Shown: one piece after another, positions 1 through 7,159 of the stretch
How positions within the stretch are numbered: position 1 is the first letter of the stretch
Layout: each line of letters starts with the position of its first letter
Source of the DNA: Patescibacteria group bacterium
GTDB lineage: Bacteria > Patescibacteriota > Microgenomatia > UBA8517
Assembly (NCBI GenBank): GCA_018826545.1
Contig: JAHKAL010000069.1
Span: forward strand, 1 to 8,893
Length of the DNA stretch: 8,893 bases
Direction of reading: 5' to 3'
Made by a program: the position numbers and the translations under genes
Notes under the pieces: generated by a model
What the model was told of the DNA's origin: nothing
Seen by the model: the letters and a program-made list of their open reading frames with translations, nothing else
Database searches by the model: none

Positions 1-13
1 GCTTCATTTAGTG

Positions 14-19
14 TAAAAT
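14..19 (+). promoter_or_regulatory. Probable -10 box of ileS
   Basis: TAAAAT ends 9 nt before the ileS ATG, so transcription would start at or within a few bases of the start codon. The -35 region lies before the window. No Shine-Dalgarno-like purine run precedes the ATG. The same spacing recurs at rpmA, lepB and the leader ORF near the right end, which supports this otherwise weak call. Confidence 0.4.
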
Positions 20-28
20 AACAATAAT

Positions 29-2860
29 ATGGCCAAAAAATATTTTGATGAAGTTAATCCTAAGGTTAACTTTCCAGAAATTGAGGAAAAAATAATCAGC
101 TTTTGGAAAGAAAACAAAATTTTTGAAAAGTCGGTTAACCAAAGGCCTGAAGAAAAAAAATGGACATTTTTAGATGGTCCACCTTTTATTACAGGAATGC
201 CTCACTATGGAAATTTACTTTCTGGTATTCCTAAAGACATATTTCCAAGGTTTAAAACAATGCAGGGCTACAAAGTAAGACGTGTTTGGGGTTGGGATTG
301 TCATGGCTTGCCTGCAGAAAATAAAGTAGAAAACAAACTGGGTTTAAAAAGCAAAAAGGAGATAGAAGAAAAGATTGGAGTCAAAAAATTTATTGATGAA
401 TGTAAATCCTATGTAAGTCAGGTGTCTTCTGAATGGGAATGGTATGTTGATCATATAGGACGCTGGGTAGATTTTAAAAATTCATATAGGACTATGGATA
501 AAGACTATATGGAAACTGTTATGTGGGTTTTTAAAAATATGTATGATAAGGGCTACATATATAAAGGTTTAAGAGTTTCACTTTTTTGTCCACACTGCTC
601 AACTCCAATATCAAATTTTGAGGTTGCAATGGATAAGGACAATTATAAGGAAATTACAGAAAATGCAACTACCTATATGTATAAAATAAAAGGAGAAGAA
701 GATACATACATTTTGGCTTGGTCAACAACACCTTGGAATAAAATTGCAACTCCAGCTTTGGCGGTAAATCCCAAACTTAAATATGTAAAAGTAAAACAGG
801 CAGGTAAGTACTATATTCTCGCAAAATCTACATTAGGCTTTTTAAAAGATGAACCTTATAAAATAGTTGATGAGTTTTCGGGAAAAGATTTAATTGGTAA
901 GAAATTTACTACTCATTATGATTTTTATAAGATTGATAAAGGAAAGAGGGCATTTGTTATTATTGGTGGAGATTTTGTAACAGCTGACGAGGGGACCGGA
1001 GTAGTTACAATTGCTGCATACGGAGAAGATGATTTGACTGTAATGCAAAAAGAGAATATTCAGGTAGTGATGCATGTAAATGAGGAAGGATATCTTACAA
1101 AAGATGTTCCTAATTGGGCAGGAATGTATTATTTGGATGTTGATGAAAAAGTTGATCAGGATTTGGAAAAAAGAGGCTTAATATATAGAAAAGAATCTTA
1201 TACCCATACCGTTCCTACTTGTTGGAGATGTCAGACAAGGCTTTTCTATTCTCCACAGGACGCTTGGTATGTAGATATTCAGTCTTTAAAACCAGAACTT
1301 AAAAAGACAAATGAGTTAGTTAATTGGTATCCAAAACATTTTAAGTATGGAAGGTTTTTAAAAAGCTTAGAGGCAGCTCCAGACTGGTGTATATCAAGAA
1401 GCAGATATTGGGGTTCTCCAGTCCCTGTATGGCAGTGTGAATGTGGTGAAAGGTTTGTACCAGGCTCTATCAAAGTATTAGAAGAAGCATCAGGAATAAA
1501 GATTTTAGATCTTCATAAGCCTGAAATTGATGAAGTAAAAGTAAAATGTAAAAAATGTGGAAAAATGGCAACTAGAGTACCTGAGGTATTGGATAGCTGG
1601 ATTGAGGCTGGAAGTGCTTCATTTGCAGAAAGACATTATCCTTTTAATAAAGAAAAATTAGAAAGCTTTTTCCCTCCTGATTTTATTGTTGAATATACAG
1701 GTCAAATTAGAGCTTGGTTTTATGTTCTTCATGTAATAGGAACTGTACTTTTTGACTCTAATGCTTTTAAAAATGTTGTGGTGACAGGAGTAGTACTTGG
1801 AACGGATGGCAGAAAGATGAGCAAAAACTTTGGAAATTATCCCGATCCAAGGTTAATGCTGGAAAAATATGGAGGAGATGCATTGAGGCTTTACTTGATG
1901 GGGAGTCCTGTAATGCACGGAGAGGATATAAGAATTTCAGAAGAAGAATATAGAAATCAGATAAAGAATTTCCTTCTGACTTTGTGGAATTCTTATAACT
2001 TTTTTATAACTTATGCTAATTTAGATAATTGGAAGCCAAGTAAGAAAGATTTTGATATTAATGATAAGAATTTATCGATTTTGGATAGATGGATCTTAAA
2101 TAGATTATTAAAAACTGTTAAGCAAGTAACTATAAATTTAGAAAAATATAATACCGTTTTAAGCGTCGATGCACTAAAAGCTTTTATTCAAGATTTTTCC
2201 ACTTGGTATATTAGAAGATCCAGAGAAAGAATTGGACCAATTTCAGATAATAAAGAAGATAAAAGTTCATTTTATAATACTTGTTATTTTGTTCTTCTTA
2301 ATTTTTCAAAAATTCTTGCACCAATTGCTCCATTTGTTTCAGAGGAAATGTATAAAAATCTTACAAAAGAAGAATCTGTACATCTTACTTTTTGGCCAGA
2401 ATTCAAAAATAACAAAATTGACAATAAACTAATTAATGAAATGAATTTAGTCAGAGAAATTGTTGAGAAAATTCACTCTGAAAGAAAGAGACTTAATATT
2501 CCAGTTAGACAGCCTTTAAATAGTGTAGAAGTTAGAGTATCTAATACTAATATTTCTGAATCATTACTCGATATTCTCAAAAAAGAAGTAAATATCAAAA
2601 ATATTACCTTTAAAAAAGGGAAAGAAATAAAAGTAGTACTTGATATTAAATTAACTCCTGGATTAATCGAAGAATCAAAAGCTAGAGATTTAATTAGAAA
2701 AATTCAATCCGAAAGAAAATCACAAAATCTTACTCTTAATGATAAAGTTGATGTTTTTAATACTTGGTTACCAGAAAATAAAGAAATATTAGAGGCTATT
2801 AAGAAAAAAACTTTCACCTCAAAGCTTAAAAAAGGAACTTTTAAAGTTTCAAAAATTTGA
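29..2860 (+). CDS. ileS: Isoleucyl-tRNA synthetase (IleRS, eukaryote/archaeal-like type)
   Basis: Cytoplasmic class I synthetase that activates isoleucine with ATP and charges tRNA-Ile. Visible elements in order: the HIGH-type motif as HYGN (residues 59-62); GWDCHGLPAE; a first Cys pair CPHC (187-190); the editing (CP1) domain with WSTTPW (231-236) and GTG...GEDD (322-335), which keeps the Asp expected in the editing pocket; CWRC (398-401); WCISRSRYWG; further Cys pairs at 470/472 and 507/510, probably zinc-binding; the KMSKS loop as KMSKN (596-600); and an anticodon-binding helical region with TWYIRRSRERI. At 943 aa it is shorter than typical members of this type (about 1040). The last HIGH residue is Asn instead of His, which is unusual. 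The ATG is chosen because it follows a -10-like box and begins the expected N-terminus. The TGA stop overlaps the next gene's ATG. Confidence 0.96.
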   Translation: MAKKYFDEVNPKVNFPEIEEKIISFWKENKIFEKSVNQRPEEKKWTFLDGPPFITGMPHYGNLLSGIPKDIFPRFKTMQGYKVRRVWGWDCHGLPAENKVENKLGLKSKKEIEEKIGVKKFIDECKSYVSQVSSEWEWYVDHIGRWVDFKNSYRTMDKDYMETVMWVFKNMYDKGYIYKGLRVSLFCPHCSTPISNFEVAMDKDNYKEITENATTYMYKIKGEEDTYILAWSTTPWNKIATPALAVNPKLKYVKVKQAGKYYILAKSTLGFLKDEPYKIVDEFSGKDLIGKKFTTHYDFYKIDKGKRAFVIIGGDFVTADEGTGVVTIAAYGEDDLTVMQKENIQVVMHVNEEGYLTKDVPNWAGMYYLDVDEKVDQDLEKRGLIYRKESYTHTVPTCWRCQTRLFYSPQDAWYVDIQSLKPELKKTNELVNWYPKHFKYGRFLKSLEAAPDWCISRSRYWGSPVPVWQCECGERFVPGSIKVLEEASGIKILDLHKPEIDEVKVKCKKCGKMATRVPEVLDSWIEAGSASFAERHYPFNKEKLESFFPPDFIVEYTGQIRAWFYVLHVIGTVLFDSNAFKNVVVTGVVLGTDGRKMSKNFGNYPDPRLMLEKYGGDALRLYLMGSPVMHGEDIRISEEEYRNQIKNFLLTLWNSYNFFITYANLDNWKPSKKDFDINDKNLSILDRWILNRLLKTVKQVTINLEKYNTVLSVDALKAFIQDFSTWYIRRSRERIGPISDNKEDKSSFYNTCYFVLLNFSKILAPIAPFVSEEMYKNLTKEESVHLTFWPEFKNNKIDNKLINEMNLVREIVEKIHSERKRLNIPVRQPLNSVEVRVSNTNISESLLDILKKEVNIKNITFKKGKEIKVVLDIKLTPGLIEESKARDLIRKIQSERKSQNLTLNDKVDVFNTWLPENKEILEAIKKKTFTSKLKKGTFKVSKI

Positions 2861-3909
2861 TGTTTGTTAAAAAAATAAATGAGCCCAAAGATCTTGTTTT
2901 TGTCGGAATAATACTTTTTCTTCTTTTGTATAGTGTATTTGTATTAAGGTCTATTGCTCCCTTTCTTTTTCCAACCTATTTATTTTATGTTATTTTTTCT
3001 ATAGTAATATTTTTCTTGTTTTCAAAAGTTACTTTTAATATATTTACTCTTTTCTCAAAACAATTTTATATTGGAAGTATTATTCTTTTAATCTTACCTG
3101 TGGTTATTGGTCAAATAACTAGAGGAACATTTAGATGGATTAATTTGGGGCCATCTACTATTCAGCCTTCCGAAATAGTAAGGCCGTTTTTATTTATATT
3201 TTTTTCTAATTTTCTTGCAGGAGAAGATTTAAAAATTAATAAATTTATTAAATCACTACTTTTGTTTCTTTTACCATTTATATTAATATTAATTCAGCCT
3301 TCTTTGGGGGTGGCGGTCTTAACGGCTATTGGTTTTTTTGGAATTATTCTTGCAAGTAATTTTGACAAAAAATATTTAGTTATTGTTTTTTTATCACTAT
3401 TATTAGTAATTCCAATTACCTGGAGTATTTTAGCTCCATATCAAAAGCAAAGAGTTATGACATTTCTAAATCCCCAATCGGATCCTTTAGGAGGAGGGTA
3501 CAATTCTATGCAGTCAATGATAGCAGTTGGATCTGGTAAGTTCTGGGGCAGGGGACTTGGTAAAGGCGTACAAACTCAATTAGCTTTTTTACCTGAAAGA
3601 CATACAGACTTTATCTTTGCTTCAATATCTGAAGAACTTGGTTTTTTTGGAGCTATAGTTCTAATTATTGGATTACTACTACTTTTGTATAAACTTGCAT
3701 CTTTCATTAATAGGACCAGTGATCTATCTGCAAGAGCTTTTATATCTGGACTATTTTTTGTTCTTTTAGTTCAAGTAATTGTTCATATTGGTATGAACAT
3801 GGGACTTTTGCCAATTACAGGAATTACTCTTCCTTTAATCTCAGCTGGTGGTTCATCTCTAATTGCAACAATGATGAGTTTAGGCATTGTTTTGGGAGCA
3901 ATTCATTAA
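2860..3909 (+). CDS. rodA: SEDS-family peptidoglycan glycosyltransferase, RodA-type
   Basis: Polytopic membrane enzyme that polymerises lipid II into glycan strands, normally with a class B penicillin-binding protein. The 349-aa product is very hydrophobic with about ten membrane segments. SEDS signatures are RGTFRWINLGP (88-98; W93 matches the essential Trp region), QPSE (102-105), the loop DPLGGGYNSMQSMIAVGSG (208-226), FLPERHTDFIF (243-253; D250 matches the proposed catalytic Asp) and GLLPITGITLPLISAGGSS near the end. The GYN..QS.IA.GSG and Q.QL.FLPE.HTD pattern fits RodA better than FtsW. The usual QPDLG appears as QPSLG (146-150). I start at ATG 2860, which overlaps the ileS TGA by one base (TGATG); a TTG one codon earlier is less likely. 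Translation probably depends on termination-reinitiation from ileS, since no ribosome site is seen. No partner PBP gene is in the window. Confidence 0.9.
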   Translation: MFVKKINEPKDLVFVGIILFLLLYSVFVLRSIAPFLFPTYLFYVIFSIVIFFLFSKVTFNIFTLFSKQFYIGSIILLILPVVIGQITRGTFRWINLGPSTIQPSEIVRPFLFIFFSNFLAGEDLKINKFIKSLLLFLLPFILILIQPSLGVAVLTAIGFFGIILASNFDKKYLVIVFLSLLLVIPITWSILAPYQKQRVMTFLNPQSDPLGGGYNSMQSMIAVGSGKFWGRGLGKGVQTQLAFLPERHTDFIFASISEELGFFGAIVLIIGLLLLLYKLASFINRTSDLSARAFISGLFFVLLVQVIVHIGMNMGLLPITGITLPLISAGGSSLIATMMSLGIVLGAIH

Positions 3910-3910
3910 C

Positions 3911-3929
3911 TAGGCTTGTTTTTAGCCTA
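3911..3929 (+). other. Small hairpin between rodA and rplU
   Basis: TAGGCT and AGCCTA form a perfect 6-bp stem around a 7-nt T-rich loop, 2 nt after the rodA stop. No T-tract follows, so it is not a standard intrinsic terminator. It could protect the 3' end of the ileS-rodA mRNA or weaken read-through into rplU. The loop overlaps the -35 box proposed for rplU. Confidence 0.4.
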
Positions 3930-3944
3930 AAATCTGAGTAAAAT
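3916..3944 (+). promoter_or_regulatory. Predicted rplU promoter
   Basis: TTGTTT (3916-3921) and TAAAAT (3939-3944) are separated by exactly 17 nt. The -10 ends 15 nt before the rplU ATG, predicting a leader of only about 8-9 nt with no Shine-Dalgarno sequence. The same TTGTTT -35 with a 17-nt spacer occurs at 8443-8471. Confidence 0.45.
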
Positions 3945-3959
3945 ATCCTTAAGTTAGAT

Positions 3960-4265
3960 ATGAAAAAATACGCGATCATAAAATTACAAGGTCATCAATA
4001 TCAAGTTTCAGAAAATGATGAGATATTAGTTGACAAGATGTCTGAAGGTAAGGAACTTGAAGTTCTTCTTTTTGTTGATGGAGATAAGGTAAAAGTAGGT
4101 AAACCTACTTTAAAAGATGTTTCAATTAAAATTAAAGTAGTTAGTGAAGAAAAAGGTGACAAGATAAAGGTATTCAAATTTAAATCTAAGTCCAGATATA
4201 GAAGGCATAGAGGTTTTAGAGCTCAATATACAAGGCTTTTAGTTGAGAAAATTTCTTCTAAGTAA
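3960..4265 (+). CDS. rplU: 50S ribosomal protein bL21
   Basis: Structural protein of the large ribosomal subunit that binds 23S rRNA. The 101-aa length is normal for bL21. The N-terminus (MKKYAIIKLQGHQYQV) and the basic C-terminal stretch KSKSRYRRHRGFRAQYTRL (75-93) are the family's conserved beginning and rRNA-binding end. It sits just before rpmA, the classical bacterial rplU-rpmA arrangement, although a 72-nt gap with a consensus-like promoter separates them. There is no Shine-Dalgarno sequence, and translation probably starts near the 5' end of a very short leader. Confidence 0.96.
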   Translation: MKKYAIIKLQGHQYQVSENDEILVDKMSEGKELEVLLFVDGDKVKVGKPTLKDVSIKIKVVSEEKGDKIKVFKFKSKSRYRRHRGFRAQYTRLLVEKISSK

Positions 4266-4299
4266 TATTTTATATATCAATATATATCTTTTTAGTCTC

Positions 4300-4328
4300 T
4301 TGACATCCGTGAAAATATTTTTTAAACT
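4300..4328 (+). promoter_or_regulatory. Predicted rpmA-parB promoter
   Basis: A perfect TTGACA (4300-4305) and TAAACT (4323-4328) are separated by 17 nt. The -10 ends 9 nt before the rpmA ATG, so the mRNA is predicted to be leaderless or nearly so. This promoter would also drive parB, which starts one base after rpmA ends. The remainder of the 72-nt gap (4266-4299) is almost pure A/T with no convincing terminator. Confidence 0.6.
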
Positions 4329-4337
4329 CATTTCAGT

Positions 4338-4589
4338 ATGGCAACACATAAAGCAGGCGGAAAAACTGGACAGCATGTAAGCCCCAAAGGAAAAAGATTA
4401 GGTGTTAAAGTTTCTGATGGAAAAAAAGTTAAAGCTGGAAGTATTTTAGTAAGACAAAGAGGTCAACAAATTAAAGCAGGAGAAGGTGTAAAAATGGGAA
4501 GAGATTTTACACTTTTTGCAGTAAAAGAAGGAGTAGTTAAATATTTTCAGAAACTTGGTAAAAAGATAGTTTCAATAATTTCAAAATAA
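4338..4589 (+). CDS. rpmA: 50S ribosomal protein bL27
   Basis: Large-subunit protein whose flexible N-terminus reaches toward the peptidyl-transferase centre. The 83-aa product has the family hallmarks: MATHKAGGKTG at the start, KRLGVK (20-25), VKAGSILVRQRG (31-42) and DFTLFAVKEGVV in the second half. The initiator Met is followed directly by the mature-type N-terminus. There is no Firmicutes-type cleaved extension, so no Prp-like processing is expected. It follows rplU as in most bacteria but has its own strong -35/-10 pair, and its stop codon abuts parB. Confidence 0.96.
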   Translation: MATHKAGGKTGQHVSPKGKRLGVKVSDGKKVKAGSILVRQRGQQIKAGEGVKMGRDFTLFAVKEGVVKYFQKLGKKIVSIISK

Positions 4590-4590
4590 A

Positions 4591-5433
4591 ATGGCAGAAG
4601 AAATAATTCAATTAGATGTTAATCAATTGCAAGCAAATCCTTTGCAGCCAAGAGGATCAATAACTCCTGAAAGCTTGGTTGATTTGGTTGATTCGATAAG
4701 AGAACATGGAATTTTAGAGCCTTTAATTATTGCAAAAACTCCAGCAGGATTCCAGATAATTGCAGGTGAGAGACGTTGGAGAGCATCAAAACTAGCAGGT
4801 TTAACCCATGTGCCAGTAATTGTAAGAGAGACTTCTCCAAGAGGCATGCTTGAAATGGCTTTGGTAGAAAATGTCCAGAGAGTTGATCTTAACGCATTAG
4901 ATAGAGCAAAAGGATTCGAAAGATTAATGAATGAATTTGGTTTAACCACAAGTGAAATTGCTGTAAGAATTGGAAAATCAGTTTCTTATGTTTCAAATTC
5001 AATTAGACTTCTTTCCCTTCCAGATGCCCTAAAAGATGGACTTCTGTCTGGACTTATATCTGAAGGTCATGCAAGAGCCCTTGCAGCCATTGATGATCAA
5101 AACCTAATGGTTGAAGCATATAAGATAATTCTTCGTGAATCAGGATCTGTCAGAAGGGCAGAGGAGTTGGCAAGAAGAATGAAATCAAAATCTGGTCAAT
5201 CCAATGATAGGCGTGGAGTTAGGAAAAATCGATTAAGAGTAGTTTCTGAAGAAATCGATAAAATGGAGGAAGATTTTCAAAAGTCTTTTGCCAATGGAAA
5301 GAAAGAAGAAATTGATACAAAAGTAAAACTAGTTAGATCAAGAAGAGAAACTAAATTAACTTTTACCTTTAAAGGTGATTTGGAAAAGACAGAGGATAAA
5401 CTTCAAAGAATATATAAAGCAATAATAAAATAA
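4591..5433 (+). CDS. parB: ParB/Spo0J-family chromosome partitioning protein
   Basis: DNA-binding CTPase-type clamp that loads at parS and acts with ParA in chromosome segregation. Of 280 aa, residues 5-100 form the N-terminal ParB domain, with NPLQPRG (16-22), the CTP-binding motif GERRWRA (59-65) and ENVQRVDLNALDRA (93-106). A helix-turn-helix follows at about 117-142, then GHARALAAI (159-167). A charged linker (about 195-235) leads to a lysine-rich C-terminal segment of probable dimerisation function. It begins one base after the rpmA TAA with no ribosome-binding sequence, so translation is probably coupled to rpmA. No parA lies next to it and no clear parS was found. It is probably the chromosomal ParB, but an orphan ParB-like regulator cannot be excluded. 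Confidence 0.9.
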   Translation: MAEEIIQLDVNQLQANPLQPRGSITPESLVDLVDSIREHGILEPLIIAKTPAGFQIIAGERRWRASKLAGLTHVPVIVRETSPRGMLEMALVENVQRVDLNALDRAKGFERLMNEFGLTTSEIAVRIGKSVSYVSNSIRLLSLPDALKDGLLSGLISEGHARALAAIDDQNLMVEAYKIILRESGSVRRAEELARRMKSKSGQSNDRRGVRKNRLRVVSEEIDKMEEDFQKSFANGKKEEIDTKVKLVRSRRETKLTFTFKGDLEKTEDKLQRIYKAIIK

Positions 5434-5453
5434 TTTATCTTCTTTTATAAATT
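5432..5453. terminator. Weak bidirectional hairpin between convergent parB and lepB
   Basis: AATTTAT and ATAAATT form a perfect 7-bp, all-A/T stem around an 8-nt loop, overlapping both stop codons. Read on the minus strand, the stem runs into ATTTTATTATT, a poor U-tract for lepB. On the plus strand the T-run begins about 10 nt later. It is placed where a shared terminator is expected, but the stem is weak. Confidence 0.3.
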
Positions 5454-6005
5454 GTAATTTACTTTTTCTACTGTACCTAAAATACTTATTGGCCAATACA
5501 CAAACCAAGCTCTACCTGAAATATCATTTTTTGGAACAAAACCCCAAGATCTTGAGTCAGAAGAATGAGGCCTGTTGTCTCCCATTACAATATAATTGTC
5601 TTCTGGAATTTTAATTGTTTTACCTTCCTCTAAAAAAGCACCAGAACTTGTGTATTTATCAAATCCAATATATTTTTCACTTAGAACCTCACCATTTACA
5701 TAAATTGTATTTTGGCTAACTGATATGGTTTCTCCTGGAAGTCCAATAATTCTTTTAATAAATTCTTCACCTTCCAGTCCCGGAGCTTTGAAAACTATTA
5801 CATCACCCCTTTTTGGTTCATTAAACCTGTAAGTTACCTTATCGGTTAGTAAATATTCTGCATCTTTAAAGTTTGGATCCATTGATGCTCCTTTTATTTT
5901 ATGGGGTTGAAATACTAAGAGATAAAGAAATAAAAAGAAAGCTATTGCAAATACAACAACTTCTAAAATGTCCAAAAAAAATGCACCAAGTCTTTTTAAT
6001 AACAT
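5445..6005 (-). CDS. lepB: Signal peptidase I (type I leader peptidase)
   Basis: Membrane-bound serine protease that removes signal peptides from exported proteins on the outer face of the membrane. The 186-aa protein has one N-terminal transmembrane segment (about 10-32). The nucleophile Ser41 lies in GASMDP (39-44) and the general-base Lys84 in FIKRIIGLPGE (82-92). The late box MGDNRPHSSDSRSWG (141-155) is also intact. Both members of the Ser/Lys dyad are present, so the enzyme should be active, and its length matches compact Gram-positive-type enzymes. It lies 44 nt after purA on the same strand and has its own consensus -10, so it may be transcribed both separately and by read-through. 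The function is unrelated to the upstream purine genes. Confidence 0.95.
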   Translation of the reverse strand: MLLKRLGAFFLDILEVVVFAIAFFLFLYLLVFQPHKIKGASMDPNFKDAEYLLTDKVTYRFNEPKRGDVIVFKAPGLEGEEFIKRIIGLPGETISVSQNTIYVNGEVLSEKYIGFDKYTSSGAFLEEGKTIKIPEDNYIVMGDNRPHSSDSRSWGFVPKNDISGRAWFVYWPISILGTVEKVNYNL

Positions 6006-6013
6006 ATTTATTA

Positions 6014-6041
6014 ATTATAAAAGCTGAAACTTAAGAAGCAA
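6014..6041 (-). promoter_or_regulatory. Predicted lepB promoter
   Basis: On the minus strand, TTGCTT (6041-6036) precedes a perfect TATAAT (6019-6014) by 16 nt, inside the purA-lepB gap. The -10 ends 8 nt before the lepB ATG, again predicting a leaderless message. The -35 matches the consensus at only three positions, so the -10 is the main evidence. Confidence 0.5.
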
Positions 6042-6049
6042 TGACTATC

Positions 6050-7156
6050 TTAGGTATTTATTATTACTTCTCCGTGAATATAAGAATTAAAGTCAATATT
6101 TTTATCAGATAAATCTATAATGCAACCAAATGGTTTACCTGTTTCTAGAATTGTAACTGGAGCATTTGTTACAGCTTCAACATGTCGAATTAATTTTTTT
6201 GTAGATTCTGTAATTTTATTTCTATCGACGACATTTTTCATATCTGGATCCCAATGATCACAAAAAGTTAAAGCAATTTCTGTAGGACCATTTATCCTAG
6301 CTGCTTCTTGAAGTAAATCCCAGTCAGGTTCTACTGCTTTTCTTCTAATTTTATTACCAATTGAACTATACTCAACAATACCTCTATCAATTATTTCCTG
6401 TTGAGTTAATTCTCTGGATTTTCCAAATGTACCTTCTCCTTCACGGGTTGGCATAGTTTTTACAAGTAAGGTAGAACCCTTAAGCCTATGTGGATTTAAT
6501 AGTACTTGAGACATTGCAGCTGCAACGTTTATTGCAACTGATGTACAAGAATCATTTTCTTGAAGGGAATGGGTTCTTGAAAGTAATGCACCTTGGGACA
6601 GTTCAATAGTTGACATGTTTTCATCGTTATTTACTTCTTCTTCAACATTGGTCAATAAATTCATATCTTGAAGAATTTGAATATTTTTAGCATATTTATT
6701 TTTTCTTCTGACATAGTCAACTCTTGCCTCTCCTGTTCCTGTTAAAGTTGAACCCTGACCCTCTTTTAAATGTTTGCTTCTTTGCTCGGCTCTAATATGT
6801 TTTTGTTCAACAATTCCACACCATCTATCCACTTTCACTCTATCAGCGAGATTATATTTTTCAATTTCTGCCAAAAGTTTTTCAGGATCTACAACAACTT
6901 CTCTTCCTACTCTTATTTGGATATGTTTTAAGAAAATTCCACCTAGCGGTAGTTGGTTTGCTTTAAGATATTCACTATTATCATCCAAAAATACACCATG
7001 CTCTGCGTTAGGCCCAGCCCCAGCTCTAATCACCATATTTGATCCTTCTCTTAATGAAATAAAGGTTGAGATTTTACCTTTCCCCTCATCTCCATACTGA
7101 GCTCCCATTACTACCCATGCATTTTTTCTAACCTCTGGTTTTCTTTCTATATACAT
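6050..7156 (-). CDS. purA: Adenylosuccinate synthetase, short archaeal-like form
   Basis: Predicted to join IMP and aspartate with GTP to give adenylosuccinate, the first step from IMP to AMP. The 368-aa protein is shorter than the usual bacterial enzyme (about 430) and near the archaeal length (about 340). Visible motifs: QYGDEGKGK (20-28, catalytic Asp23 and the GTP loop); GPNAEH (48-53, catalytic His53, usually GxNAGH); GREVVVDPEKL (84-94); GSTLTGTGEA (135-144); CTSVAINVAAA (204-214); TREGEG (237-242); and ALTFCDHW (295-302) where many PurA have LTKLD. The start at 7156 preserves the first beta strand (AWVVMGAQ), which a start at Met17 would remove. It begins 3 nt after the guaB stop and so lies in the same operon. 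The altered motifs leave open an unusual substrate, as in PurZ-type paralogues, but the key Asp is present. Confidence 0.85.
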   Translation of the reverse strand: MYIERKPEVRKNAWVVMGAQYGDEGKGKISTFISLREGSNMVIRAGAGPNAEHGVFLDDNSEYLKANQLPLGGIFLKHIQIRVGREVVVDPEKLLAEIEKYNLADRVKVDRWCGIVEQKHIRAEQRSKHLKEGQGSTLTGTGEARVDYVRRKNKYAKNIQILQDMNLLTNVEEEVNNDENMSTIELSQGALLSRTHSLQENDSCTSVAINVAAAMSQVLLNPHRLKGSTLLVKTMPTREGEGTFGKSRELTQQEIIDRGIVEYSSIGNKIRRKAVEPDWDLLQEAARINGPTEIALTFCDHWDPDMKNVVDRNKITESTKKLIRHVEAVTNAPVTILETGKPFGCIIDLSDKNIDFNSYIHGEVIINT

Positions 7157-7159
7157 ATT

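Noticed and set aside
2857..2859. TTG start for rodA, one codon before the ATG
   Set aside because: The ATG at 2860 overlaps the ileS TGA in the usual coupling arrangement, and TTG is a weaker initiator.
29..2860. Recoding of TGA as Gly or Trp, as in some CPR lineages
   Set aside because: Trp and Gly codons are standard, no in-frame TGA occurs in any gene, and TGA terminates ileS at the expected end.
4268..4295. TA-repeat hairpin followed by T-run after rplU as a terminator
   Set aside because: The stem would be only A-T pairs of ambiguous register, too weak to call as an intrinsic terminator.
4623..4949. 108-codon open frame antisense to parB
   Set aside because: It lies wholly within a clear ParB domain, has no recognisable protein features and no promoter; treated as a shadow frame.
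6774..7100. Open frame antisense to purA (similar ones at 7500-7787 and 7992-8249 antisense to guaB, and several within ileS)
   Set aside because: Low-complexity translations opposite strongly conserved genes; these are by-products of codon bias.
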